Assembly (NCBI RefSeq): GCF_024362405.1
Contig: NZ_CP101454.1
Coordinates: 1,364,001 to 1,428,000, forward strand
Source of the DNA: Halorarius litoreus
Lineage (GTDB): Archaea > Halobacteriota > Halobacteria > Halobacteriales > Haloarculaceae
DNA length: 64,000 nucleotides
Direction of reading: 5' to 3'
The notes under the pieces are model-generated. The model made no database searches. It saw nothing but the letters and a program-made list of their open reading frames with translations, and was not told the origin of the DNA. Position numbers and translations under genes: made by a program. Shown in pieces: positions 26,208-34,847 of the stretch. The number at the start of each line of letters is the position of its first letter. Position 1 is the stretch's first letter.

Positions 26208-27140
26208 TCAGTCACCTCGCTTGGCGATCTCCTGCAGGTCGATGGTCCGCAGGATGATGACGCCCGAGACGAGCGTCACGATCAGCAGGCCCATCGCCTG
26301 TGCCGACCCGAGCGGCCAGTTCTGCGAGTAGCCGAACGAGTAGCTGATGTTGTTCGCGGCGGTGTAGATGGAGCCGCCACCGAGCAGCAGTGCCTCCACC
26401 TCCGCACCGAGGCTCAACACGAAGACGAACAGCGACCCGATGACGATTCCGGGCCAGGACATCGGCAGGACGATGTCCTTGAACAGTTTCAGTCGGCTCG
26501 TTCCGAGGTCTCGCGCCGCCTCGAACAGCTGGTCCTCGATGGTCAGAAGCGAGAGGTAAATCGGGAACAGCATGAACGGCATGTAGACGTAGCTCGTCCC
26601 GAGGATGATGGTCCACCGCTGGTACAGCAGCGACGGCGTCGTGATGCCGAACAGCCCCAGGAAGCTCTGGAGCACGCCCTTCTGGACGAGGAACAGCACC
26701 CAGCCGAACACCCGGATGTTGACGCTGGTGAACAGCGGCACGATGAGCGCGAGCAGGAACAGCAGCTTGAACCGCTCGATCTTCCGCGCCAGCGCGTACG
26801 CCGCCGGATACGAGAACACCAGCGTCACGACGGTCGTGGTGAGGCTGATGAGGATGGTGTTGACCATCACCTGGCCGTAGACGCCCTCGCCGGAGACGAT
26901 GCCGGCGATGATCTCCTCGTAGTTCGCCAGCGTCCAGGTGGTCGGGACTAGCTGGATGCTGTTGCCCGGCTGGACGGACATCAGGACGATGGAGAGCAGC
27001 GGTCCCACGAACATGAACACCAGCAACAGCAGCAGCGGGAGTAGGAACAGCCACGGTGGGCGCAGCATCGTCCCCACCAGGCTCTCGTCGGACGCGCCGA
27101 CGTTCTCGAGCCCCGTCTGGAGTCTCTCGATCGTCGACAT
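26208..27140 (-). CDS. ABC transporter permease (PotB-like)
   Basis: A 310-residue permease with a first span at about residues 33-55 and the coupling loop EAARDLGTSRLKLFKDIVLPMSWPG in the second half. It pairs with the PotC-like subunit to form the membrane channel. The ATG giving MSTIERLQTG at 27140 is preferred; upstream in-frame codons overlap the ATPase gene. Tightly spaced on both sides. Confidence 0.9.
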   Translation of the reverse strand: MSTIERLQTGLENVGASDESLVGTMLRPPWLFLLPLLLLLVFMFVGPLLSIVLMSVQPGNSIQLVPTTWTLANYEEIIAGIVSGEGVYGQVMVNTILISLTTTVVTLVFSYPAAYALARKIERFKLLFLLALIVPLFTSVNIRVFGWVLFLVQKGVLQSFLGLFGITTPSLLYQRWTIILGTSYVYMPFMLFPIYLSLLTIEDQLFEAARDLGTSRLKLFKDIVLPMSWPGIVIGSLFVFVLSLGAEVEALLLGGGSIYTAANNISYSFGYSQNWPLGSAQAMGLLIVTLVSGVIILRTIDLQEIAKRGD

Positions 27141-27142
27141 GG

Positions 27143-28210
27143 TCACTCGGGCACCGGAATCGCCTTGTTCGCCTCCCACTGGAGGACGGCGTCGTCACCC
27201 TGTGCCAGGCCGAGCTCGTGGACCCGGTCGACGGGCATCTCGGCGACGTACTCCTCGCCGCTCTCGTCGTCCTCGATCTCGACGAGTGCGGTGTTGCCGT
27301 GGTTGAGGATGTTGACGATCGTCACCGGCATGCCCATCGCCCGCGTCAGCTCGGGTTCGACGATACAGTCGTCGTGGCGAACCACGAGGTGGTCCGGCTC
27401 GACGTCGACCTTCGAGGAGTACGGGACGTTAGCCGACCCCTCGAACGAGGGGCTGCTCACGTGGACCGTCTCGCCGTCGCGCCCTTCGACGGAGATGGGG
27501 AACACGTTGGCGTCGCCCATGAACTCCGCGATGAACTTGTTGTTGGGCTGCCGATAGATCTCCTCGGGCGAGCCCTCCTGGAGGATCTCGCCCTCGTCGA
27601 TGACGAACAGCCGGTCGCTCATGATGAGCGCCGATTCCAGCGAGTGGGTGACGTAGATGAACGTCATCCCGAGCTCGTCGTTGAGGTCGGCGAGCTCACG
27701 CTGGAGCCGCTTCTGGAGCACGTAGTCGAGCGAGGCGAGCGGTTCGTCGAGCAGGAGGATGTCGGGGTCGTACGCGAGCGACCGCGCCAGCGCGACCCGC
27801 TGTTTCTGCCCGCCCGACAGCTCTGTCGCCTTCTTGTCGGCGTACACGTCGGGGTCGAGCCGGACCTGCTCGAGCAGTTCGTCGACACGGCCGTTCGCGT
27901 TCTCCCCGCGAGCCTCGATGGGGAACTCGACGTTCTCCCGGACGGTCATGTGCGGGAACAGCGCCCACGACTGGAACACCAGGCTCGTCGGCCGTTCCTG
28001 GGGTTCGGTGTACGTGATGTCGCGGCCGTCGAGCTCGAGCGTTCCGCCCGAGGGTTCGAGGTGACCGCCGATCATACGCAACATCGTCGTCTTCCCACAG
28101 CCCGAGGGGCCGACGATCGTGGCGAACTCCCCGGTCTCTATCTCGAAGTCGACGTCGTTGACAGCGACGAGCGACCCGTACTCCTTGCGTAGATTGGTAG
28201 CTTTGAGCAT
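27143..28210 (-). CDS. ABC transporter ATP-binding protein (PotA-like)
   Basis: A 355-residue ATPase with Walker A GPSGCGKTT near residue 36, ABC signature LSGGQKQRVALARSLA near 133, and Walker B DILLLDEPLASLD near 153. A C-terminal TOBE-type domain lies in the last 110 residues. This size and layout match PotA/CysA-type importers for polyamines, iron or sulfate. It is encoded between the solute-binding protein and the two permeases. Confidence 0.92.
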   Translation of the reverse strand: MLKATNLRKEYGSLVAVNDVDFEIETGEFATIVGPSGCGKTTMLRMIGGHLEPSGGTLELDGRDITYTEPQERPTSLVFQSWALFPHMTVRENVEFPIEARGENANGRVDELLEQVRLDPDVYADKKATELSGGQKQRVALARSLAYDPDILLLDEPLASLDYVLQKRLQRELADLNDELGMTFIYVTHSLESALIMSDRLFVIDEGEILQEGSPEEIYRQPNNKFIAEFMGDANVFPISVEGRDGETVHVSSPSFEGSANVPYSSKVDVEPDHLVVRHDDCIVEPELTRAMGMPVTIVNILNHGNTALVEIEDDESGEEYVAEMPVDRVHELGLAQGDDAVLQWEANKAIPVPE

Positions 28211-28237
28211 TGTTGCCTCGTAAAGATGCGCGACGCG

Positions 28238-29473
28238 TCAGAGACGCGTCTTCGCTTCGCGCCAGATGGGTTCGAACTTCTCCAGGTCCGGAATGCCGGT
28301 GTAGAAGACGCTCCGGTCGATGATGTCCGGCAGGGCGTCGACCCGGAGGACCTCCCGCTGCCGGTCGCTGTACTGCTCGTGGGCCGTCTTGTGCGGGACG
28401 ACGTTCGTCCCACCGGAGCTCGGCCACGAGAGCTTCAGGGCGTTCTCGCCCTCCATCATGTACGCCATGTAGTTGTCCGAGATCCGCGGCTGCTCGCCCT
28501 TCACGAACGCCGTGGTCTCGACCCAGATGACGCTCCCCTCCTCGGGGACGACCGCCTCGAACTCGAGGTTGCCGTCGCGCCGGAGGGTGCCGTTGATCCA
28601 GTTGCCGCTGATGAACCCGATGTCGACCTCGCCGGACTTCAGCGCCTGGTTCATCGAGGCGAAGTCGGGCAGCAGCGTCTTCGCGTTGTCGAACAGGTCG
28701 AAGGTGGCCTGTCGGACCTGCTCGACCTCCTCGTCGGTGTGCTCCTTGTACGGCTCGATGCCCTCGCGGAGCATGATGATCTGGATGCCCCAGAACATCA
28801 GGTCGTAGACGCCGACGTTGTACTCCTCGGACCACGCGGCGTCGTAGCTCTTGTAGTCGCTCTTCGAGACGGCGTCGGTGTTCACCGCGAACGACGCCCA
28901 CCCGAACCGCTGGGGGAGGCCGTACAGCGTGCCGTCGATGTCGAACGTGTAGTCGTCCTCGTTGACGAACGCGTACTTGTAGCCGTTCTCGCGTTTGAAC
29001 AGGTCGATGTACTCGTCGAACGCGTACGGCTTCCAGTCCTCGTAGCTCATCGGCCGGATGAGCCCTTCCTTCGCGAGCCGCGGAATCCAGGCCATGTCGA
29101 ACGTCGCCTGGTCGAACTGCTTCCATTCACCCGACTTCAGGCGGTTGAACGCCTTCGGGTTCGAGGTGAACAGGTCGATCTTCGTGTCCGCGTTGAACTG
29201 CTTGCGGAACGGCCCCTGCACGTTCTCGGCGTCGTAGCCGGTCCACGTGAGGTGCGACAGCGTCTCCTGATTGTTCTTCTCCCAGTCGCTCGGCTCGTAC
29301 AGCGACGGTGGCTCCGACGCTGGCACCTGCGCGAGCTGCTCGGTCATCCAGGAGGGTTTGTTGCCGCCCCCACCCCCACCGATACCCAGACAGCCAGCGA
29401 GCCCCGCAGCCCCGGCTGCACCTGCTGCACCTTTCATGAACGCCCGTCGGTCGAATTCGTATTTTCGAGTCAT
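28238..29473 (-). CDS. Tat-exported solute-binding lipoprotein (PotD-like)
   Basis: A 411-residue extracellular binding protein. The N-terminus has a twin-arginine signal (FDRRAFMKG, residues 6-14) followed by an Ala/Gly-rich core and a lipobox LAGC near 29, then a Gly-rich linker, as in haloarchaeal Tat lipoproteins. The mature part resembles the polyamine-binding PotD/extracellular binding protein family 1. First gene of the importer operon. The start MTRKYEFDRR at 29473 fits the signal peptide; upstream codons do not. Ligand unknown. Confidence 0.92.
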   Translation of the reverse strand: MTRKYEFDRRAFMKGAAGAAGAAGLAGCLGIGGGGGGNKPSWMTEQLAQVPASEPPSLYEPSDWEKNNQETLSHLTWTGYDAENVQGPFRKQFNADTKIDLFTSNPKAFNRLKSGEWKQFDQATFDMAWIPRLAKEGLIRPMSYEDWKPYAFDEYIDLFKRENGYKYAFVNEDDYTFDIDGTLYGLPQRFGWASFAVNTDAVSKSDYKSYDAAWSEEYNVGVYDLMFWGIQIIMLREGIEPYKEHTDEEVEQVRQATFDLFDNAKTLLPDFASMNQALKSGEVDIGFISGNWINGTLRRDGNLEFEAVVPEEGSVIWVETTAFVKGEQPRISDNYMAYMMEGENALKLSWPSSGGTNVVPHKTAHEQYSDRQREVLRVDALPDIIDRSVFYTGIPDLEKFEPIWREAKTRL

Positions 29474-29586
29474 AGCTCTCTGTTCGTCTACCGCACGCGG
29501 CACCCGTCTCGTTCGGAAACGGTCCACGTCATCACGTCCCATGCTGGCCCGCTCCAAGCCATGTCGATTGTGGCATATCCTTGTGG

Positions 29587-29602
29587 CCGTTTATATAGGC
29601 GA
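29587..29602 (-). promoter_or_regulatory. Promoter of the ABC importer operon
   Basis: Minus strand reads gcctatataaacggcc, a strong TATA box. A start about 25 nt downstream leaves a leader of about 90 nt before the binding-protein ATG. Confidence 0.6.
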
Positions 29603-29633
29603 GCAGTCACCGACTGCCAGCCGTCGCTGGTCG

Positions 29634-30854
29634 TCAGTTCACGCGGGTGACCTTGTACCCCGCCCGCTGGATCGCAGCGATGACGTTCTTCGCGTGTTCG
29701 GTGCCGCTGGCGACGACCTTGAACACGAGGTACGCCTCGCCGACGCGGAGGTCGTCGACCGCGCGGTCGTGCCGCACGGTTCGGATGTTCGCCCCCTGGT
29801 CGGCGATGATGCCCGAGAGCGTCGCCATCTCGCCCTCCTCGTCCTCGATGCGGACCCGGAGCTGGAGCAGCTGGCTCCGCTCGGTCAGCGCGTGGGTGAG
29901 CACCGTCTGGAGCTGCGTGATGTCGATGTTCCCGCCACACAGCAACGGGACGGCGACCTCGCCGGTCACGTCGAGGTCGTCAGAGAGGAGCGCGGCAACC
30001 GAGGTGGCGCCCGCCCCCTCGACCAGCTGTTTCGCCCGTTCGAGCAGGACGAGCGTCGCCGCGGCGATCTCGTCGTCGCTGACGACGACCACCTGGTCGA
30101 CGTGCTCCTCGATGAGTCCGAGCGTCAGCTCCGAGATGCCGCCCGTCGAGATGCCGTCCGCGATGGTCCGGGGGTTCTCCTCGTCGACCGGGACGCCCTT
30201 GTCGAGGCTCTCGGGGACCGTCGCCGCGTTGCTCGCCTGCACCCCGACGACGCGCACCGAGGGGTCGAGGCCGCGCACCGCCGTCGCGATGCCGCCGATG
30301 AGTCCGCCGCCGCCGATGGGCACGATGACCGTGTCGACGTCCGGGATGTCCTCGACGATCTCCAGTCCCAGGGTTCCCTGGCCGGCGACGATGTCCGGGT
30401 CGTCGTAGGCGTGGACGAACAGCGTCCCCGGCTCCTCGGCCAGCGACTGCGCCCGCGACATCGCCGCCTGGAAGTCACGGCCGTAGAGTTCGACCGAGGC
30501 CCCGTAGTCCCGGGTGGCCTCGATCTTGGTCTGGGGCGCGTTCGTCGGCATCACGATGGTCGACTCCAGCCCGACGCTCGTGGCCGCGAGCGCGACGCCC
30601 TGTGCGTGGTTGCCGGCGCTGGCCGCCACCACGTGCGGCGTCTCGCCGCGCTCGGCCACCTGCACGAGCTTGTTGTACGCACCGCGGGTCTTGAACGAGC
30701 CCGTCCGCTGGAGGTGTTCCATCTTGAGCCGGACGTCCGCCCCGGACATCTCGCTCAACGACCGGCTGGTCTCGACCGGCGTCCGACGGACGATCGCCTC
30801 GTCGTCGAACCGGTCGCGCGCTGCTTCGATGTCAGAGAGTGTCACGGCATCCAT
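29634..30854 (-). CDS. ilvA: Threonine ammonia-lyase
   Basis: PLP enzyme deaminating threonine (or serine) to 2-oxobutyrate, the entry to isoleucine synthesis or threonine catabolism. The product is 406 residues. PLP Lys55 sits in TGSFKTRGAYNKL, the phosphate-binding loop is VPIGGGGLIGG near residue 200, and there is one C-terminal ACT domain from about 325. The single short ACT domain and length match the catabolic or type 2 form rather than the biosynthetic enzyme with two ACT domains. It neighbours the amine importer and glycine operon. Confidence 0.93.
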   Translation of the reverse strand: MDAVTLSDIEAARDRFDDEAIVRRTPVETSRSLSEMSGADVRLKMEHLQRTGSFKTRGAYNKLVQVAERGETPHVVAASAGNHAQGVALAATSVGLESTIVMPTNAPQTKIEATRDYGASVELYGRDFQAAMSRAQSLAEEPGTLFVHAYDDPDIVAGQGTLGLEIVEDIPDVDTVIVPIGGGGLIGGIATAVRGLDPSVRVVGVQASNAATVPESLDKGVPVDEENPRTIADGISTGGISELTLGLIEEHVDQVVVVSDDEIAAATLVLLERAKQLVEGAGATSVAALLSDDLDVTGEVAVPLLCGGNIDITQLQTVLTHALTERSQLLQLRVRIEDEEGEMATLSGIIADQGANIRTVRHDRAVDDLRVGEAYLVFKVVASGTEHAKNVIAAIQRAGYKVTRVN

Positions 30855-30904
30855 GCGCCGCCGGTTGCAGGGAGGGTCGCATAAGCGATTTCGCGTCCGC
30901 TTCC

Positions 30905-30920
30905 GAGTGTTTATATACTC
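30905..30920 (-). promoter_or_regulatory. Promoter of ilvA
   Basis: Minus strand reads gagtatataaacactcgg, a strong TATA box that would start transcription about 30 nt before the ilvA ATG. Confidence 0.6.
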
Positions 30921-30957
30921 CTGCCGACCCGGCGGGTTCAGCGACGGGAGGACGCAG

Positions 30958-32514
30958 CTACTCCAGCAGGAGTAGCTCCGGGTTCTCCAGGTAGTTCATC
31001 AGGGTGTTCGCGAACTGTGCGGCGTCGGCGCCGTCGATGACCCGGTGGTCGATGGACAGCGAGATGGGGATGGTCCACTTGGGGACGACCTCGCCGTCCT
31101 CGACGACCGGCCGCTGTTTCAGCTCCCCGAGGCCCAGAATCGCGGTCTCGGGGTAGTTGATGATGGGGGTCGCGTACTCGCCGCCGATGGCACCGAAGTT
31201 CGTGATGGAGAAGGTGCCGCCCTGCATCTCCTCGCGGGAGATGGAGCGGTCGCGGGCCTTCGAGGCCAGCTCGTTCACGTCGCTCGCGACCGTCAGCATG
31301 TCCTTCTCGTCGGCGTTCTTCACCACCGGGACCATCAGCCCCGCCTCGGTCGCCACCGCGATGCCGATGTTGTAGTAGTGTTTGACGAGGATCTCCTCGG
31401 CGTCCTCGTCGAGCTGCGAGTTGAGGACGGGGTGCTGTTTCAGCGCCGCGACGATGGCCTTCACGACGAACGGCATGTACGTCAGCTTGATGCCGCGCTC
31501 CTCGGCGGCGGGCTTGAGCCGCTTCCGCGTCTCCACGAGGTTGTCGACGACGACGGTGTCGTGGTGCGTGACGTGCGGGGCGCTGTACTTCGACCGCTCC
31601 ATCGCCTTGCCGATGGTCCGGCGGATGCCCTTGTACGGAATCCGCTCGACCTCGCCCTCGGCGGTGGTCTCGGTGTCCGGCGCCGTGCTCGGGGCCGCTG
31701 CCGACACGGCCTGTGCGTCGGCTTCCTGTGCAGCGCGCTGGGCTTCCGCGTACTGTGTCACCTGCTCGGGCGTGACGAACGGCTGGCCGTCGCGCTCCTC
31801 GTCGGTGGGGACGTCGTTCAGGTCGACGCCCTCCTCTTCGGCGAGGTTGCGGGTCGCGGGCGCGGCGAGCGTCTGGTCGCGCCCGGCTCGCTCGACGGAC
31901 GACGCACTCGCCGTGGTCGAGGGTTCGGGTTCCGCCTCGTCCGCCTCGTCGGTGACCTTCCGGGTCGCCGATTTGACCGCGGAGTCGGCTTCGTCGCTCT
32001 CCGTACTCTTCCCACCGCCCTCGGCGTGTGCCCGAACGTCCTGGTCGGTCACGCGCCCGCCGGGACCCGAGCCCTCGACGGCCGCGATGTCGACATCCAG
32101 TTCACGCGCTAGCCGACGTGCGGAGGGTGCCGCGAAGGTACGGCCGCCCTTGCTGGCAGCGCCTGCGGAGTCGCCGTTGGCGTCGCTCTCGTCGACCGGT
32201 TCGACGGCCGACTCGACGGCGGGCTCCTCGGATTCGGCCGCGCCACCGGATTCTTCGACCGGCTCTGCGGCCTCGCCCTCGACATCGAACGTGATGATGA
32301 CGGTGCCGACCGGGACCATCTCACCCTCTTCGGCGAGGATCTCCCGGACGGTGCCGTTGACGGGCGACGGAACCTCGACGACTGCCTTGTCCGTCTCGAC
32401 CTCGGCGACGGGCTGGTCTTCCGAGACCGTGTCGCCGACCTCGACGAGCCAGCTGACGATTTCCGCTTCGCTCAGCCCTTCGCCGACGTCGGGGAGTTTG
32501 AACTCTCGGACCAT
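30958..32514 (-). CDS. Dihydrolipoamide acyltransferase (E2) of a 2-oxoacid dehydrogenase complex
   Basis: A 518-residue E2 core enzyme. The N-terminal lipoyl domain starts MVREFKLPDVGEGL, with lipoylated Lys43 in VETDKAVVEVPSP. Two peripheral-subunit-binding-like segments follow: APSARRLARELDVDI and APATRNLAEEEGVDL. Acidic linkers separate the domains. The C-terminal catalytic domain has IDHRVIDGADAAQF, the acyltransferase DHRxxDG motif. Gene order E1alpha-E1beta-E2 on one strand with gaps of 1-2 nt. Haloarchaea oxidise pyruvate mainly with ferredoxin oxidoreductases, so the substrate may be a branched-chain 2-oxoacid. Confidence 0.94.
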   Translation of the reverse strand: MVREFKLPDVGEGLSEAEIVSWLVEVGDTVSEDQPVAEVETDKAVVEVPSPVNGTVREILAEEGEMVPVGTVIITFDVEGEAAEPVEESGGAAESEEPAVESAVEPVDESDANGDSAGAASKGGRTFAAPSARRLARELDVDIAAVEGSGPGGRVTDQDVRAHAEGGGKSTESDEADSAVKSATRKVTDEADEAEPEPSTTASASSVERAGRDQTLAAPATRNLAEEEGVDLNDVPTDEERDGQPFVTPEQVTQYAEAQRAAQEADAQAVSAAAPSTAPDTETTAEGEVERIPYKGIRRTIGKAMERSKYSAPHVTHHDTVVVDNLVETRKRLKPAAEERGIKLTYMPFVVKAIVAALKQHPVLNSQLDEDAEEILVKHYYNIGIAVATEAGLMVPVVKNADEKDMLTVASDVNELASKARDRSISREEMQGGTFSITNFGAIGGEYATPIINYPETAILGLGELKQRPVVEDGEVVPKWTIPISLSIDHRVIDGADAAQFANTLMNYLENPELLLLE

Positions 32515-32515
32515 T

Positions 32516-33496
32516 TTAGACCTCCATCGCCTCCCGGATACCGTCCTCGACGCGCGCGGCCTCGGGCATGTAGTAGTCTTCGAGCGCATAGAGTGGGTAG
32601 GGCACGTCGAAGCCCGTGATGCGCTTGATCGGGGCTTCCTGATACAGCAGGGCCTCCTCCTGAATCGTCGCCGTGATTTCCGCGCCGAGGCCGCCCGTCT
32701 TGGGCGCCTCGTGGACGACAGCCGCGCGGCCGGTCTTCTTGAACGAGTCGACGATGGTGTCCCAGTCCATGGGTGAGAGGGTGCGGAGGTCGACGACCTC
32801 CACGTCGATGTCGTCTTCCAGATTCTCGGCCGCTTCGAGCGTCGGGCGGGTCATCGCGCCCCACGTGAACACCGAGATGTCGGTGCCCTCGCGCCTGATG
32901 GCCGCTTCACCCAGCTCGACCGTGTAGTCCTCGTCCGGCACTTCCTCGCGGAAGGCGCGGTAGATGAGCTTCGGTTCGAGGAACACGACCGGGTCGGGGT
33001 CGCGAATCGACGCCGCGAGCATCCCCTTCGCGTCGTACGGCGTCGAGGGCACCACCACCTTGAGGCCGGCTTCGTGGGTGTAGAACGCTTCCTTCGACTC
33101 GGAGTGGTGTTCCGGCGCGCGGATGCCCCCACCGTAGGGGGCGCGCAGCGTCATCGGCACCGTGAAGCGACTCCGCGAGCGGTTGCGGAGGCGCGCCGCG
33201 TGCGAGACGATCTGGTCGAACGCCGGGTACATGAACCCGGAGAACTGTATCTCCGGGACTGGCTTCATGCCGTAGGCGGCCATGCCGATGGCGGTTCCGA
33301 CGATGCCCGATTCGGCGAGCGGGGTGTCGATGACCCGGTCGTCGCCGAACTCGTCCCAGAGTCCCTGGGTGGCGCGGAAGACGCCGCCGTTCTTCCCGAC
33401 GTCCTCGCCGAGCACGACGACGTCGTCGTCGCGCCGCATCTCGCCCATCATTCCGTCCCGTACCGCCTGCACCAGCGTGAGGTTCTGACTGCTCAT
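32516..33496 (-). CDS. 2-oxoacid dehydrogenase E1 component, beta subunit
   Basis: A 326-residue transketolase-like beta subunit. It starts MSSQNLTLVQAVRDGM and shows VVVLGEDVGKNGGVFRAT near residue 28, the TPP-domain IDTPLAESGIVGTAIGMA near 58, and a C-terminal domain with VDLRTLSPMDWDTIVDSF and the KTGRAAVVHEAPKTGG stretch near 240. The start at 33496 is the first family-consistent Met; a long in-frame upstream extension lies over E1alpha and is rejected. It pairs with the upstream E1alpha. Confidence 0.95.
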   Translation of the reverse strand: MSSQNLTLVQAVRDGMMGEMRRDDDVVVLGEDVGKNGGVFRATQGLWDEFGDDRVIDTPLAESGIVGTAIGMAAYGMKPVPEIQFSGFMYPAFDQIVSHAARLRNRSRSRFTVPMTLRAPYGGGIRAPEHHSESKEAFYTHEAGLKVVVPSTPYDAKGMLAASIRDPDPVVFLEPKLIYRAFREEVPDEDYTVELGEAAIRREGTDISVFTWGAMTRPTLEAAENLEDDIDVEVVDLRTLSPMDWDTIVDSFKKTGRAAVVHEAPKTGGLGAEITATIQEEALLYQEAPIKRITGFDVPYPLYALEDYYMPEAARVEDGIREAMEV

Positions 33497-33498
33497 GG

Positions 33499-34605
33499 TT
33501 AGTGTTCGAGTAAGGTGTCGTCGCCGTACTCCGCGCGGAGCTGTTCGAGGTATTCGAGCTGCTGTTCGAGCCGCTTCGGCATCTCCGCGTACACGTCGGC
33601 GAACATGTCCGCGGGCTCGGGCCGCTCGTACGATTCGGCGGTCGTGATGGCGTCTGCGACCTCGTCTTCGACCGACTGCGTGATGGCGTCGACGCGCTCG
33701 TCGTCGAGGACGCCGCGGCCCCGGAGGAACTTCTCCAGCCGCGGGATGGGGTCCTTCGCCTTCCAGCGTTCGACCTCGTCGTCGTCGCGGTAGACCGAGG
33801 GGTCGTCCGCGGTCGTGTGCGCGCCGAAGCGGTACTGGACCGCCTCGACGAGCGTCGGGCGGAGCTCGCCCTCGCCCGGGTTCTTCGCCTTGTCGACGGC
33901 CTCCTTCGCCACCTGATACACCGCGAGCGGGTCCATCCCGTCGACCTGCACGCCGTCGATGCCGTAGGCGGTCGCCTTCTGGGCGATGGTCTCGGACTTC
34001 GTCTGTCGCTCGCGCGGGACCGAGATGGCCCACTGGTTGTTGTTACACCAGAAGACGGCGGGCGAATCGAACACGCCCGCGAAGTTGAGTCCCTCGTGGA
34101 AGTCTCCTTCTGACGTTGCGCCGTCGCCGAAGTAACAGAGGACGGCCTCGTCGTTGCCCTTCAGGCGCGCGGCCCAGCCGAGTCCGGCGGCGTGAGGAAT
34201 CTGCGAGGCGATTGGGACCGCGACCGGGAAGATGCGCAGGCCTTCGAGGGCGTTGCCGCGCTCGTCGCCCATCCAGTAGCGGAGCGTCTGGTCGAGTTCG
34301 AGGCCGCGGACGTACGCCGCGCCGTGTTCGCGGTAGGAGGGGACGAGCCAATCCTGCTCGTCGAGCGCGAACGCCGAACCCACTTGCGCACCCTCCTGTC
34401 CGGAGAGCGGCGGATACGTCCCCATCCGGCCCTGCCGCTGGAGGCTCACCGCCCGCTGGTCGAAGTGGCGGGCGAGTTTCATCGACCGGTACATCTCGAC
34501 CATCGCGTCGTCCCCGAGGTCGGGGACGGTCGCCCCGTCGAGCACCTGGCCGTCCTCGTCGAGTATCTGGACCCGGTCGCGCGGGTCTCGCTGTAGCACA
34601 CTCAC
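33499..34605 (-). CDS. 2-oxoacid dehydrogenase E1 component, alpha subunit
   Basis: A 368-residue TPP-dependent decarboxylase subunit. The TPP-binding motif begins [20 protein letters not shown] (about residues 166-185) and ends CNNNQWAIS near 195; HTTADDPS near 270 is the phosphorylation-loop region. First gene of the complex operon. About 60 nt upstream on the minus strand the sequence ggtatttacg (about 34663-34672) may be its TATA region. Confidence 0.95.
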   Translation of the reverse strand: MSVLQRDPRDRVQILDEDGQVLDGATVPDLGDDAMVEMYRSMKLARHFDQRAVSLQRQGRMGTYPPLSGQEGAQVGSAFALDEQDWLVPSYREHGAAYVRGLELDQTLRYWMGDERGNALEGLRIFPVAVPIASQIPHAAGLGWAARLKGNDEAVLCYFGDGATSEGDFHEGLNFAGVFDSPAVFWCNNNQWAISVPRERQTKSETIAQKATAYGIDGVQVDGMDPLAVYQVAKEAVDKAKNPGEGELRPTLVEAVQYRFGAHTTADDPSVYRDDDEVERWKAKDPIPRLEKFLRGRGVLDDERVDAITQSVEDEVADAITTAESYERPEPADMFADVYAEMPKRLEQQLEYLEQLRAEYGDDTLLEH

Positions 34606-34847
34606 GGTCGGACCACCCGTACTGACATACGGGAAGGCTCACTCGCCCGCGTGATATGGTTTTCGTAAATACCTTTCTCTGGGTGCCGTTATTGCCGAGA
34701 GCACTCGGACGAACGTCTACCTTCCGTCGAATTCACTCGGTGAATCTGGACGCTCGTGGGAAATCATCCCGGGTTCGTGGGGTGACACCGTGTCTCATCC
34801 CGGGTTCGGGCAGGTGGGATCTCGGCGGCTCCGTCGCCCAGGTGATT
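34606..34847. promoter_or_regulatory. Spacer between lipA and the 2-oxoacid dehydrogenase operon
   Basis: A gene-free 242 bp stretch carrying the E1alpha promoter candidate at about 34660-34675 (minus strand). Near 34765-34805 a cccgggttcg phrase occurs twice. I see no gene. Confidence 0.4.

Noticed and set aside
25241..26215. Alternative frame covering the PotC-like permease
   Set aside because: The product is His/Arg-rich without membrane spans, while the overlapping frame encodes a clear permease.
24455..29602. Firm naming of the importer genes as potABCD
   Set aside because: Family similarity covers polyamine, iron and other substrates; no ligand residues can be read with confidence, so symbols were withheld.
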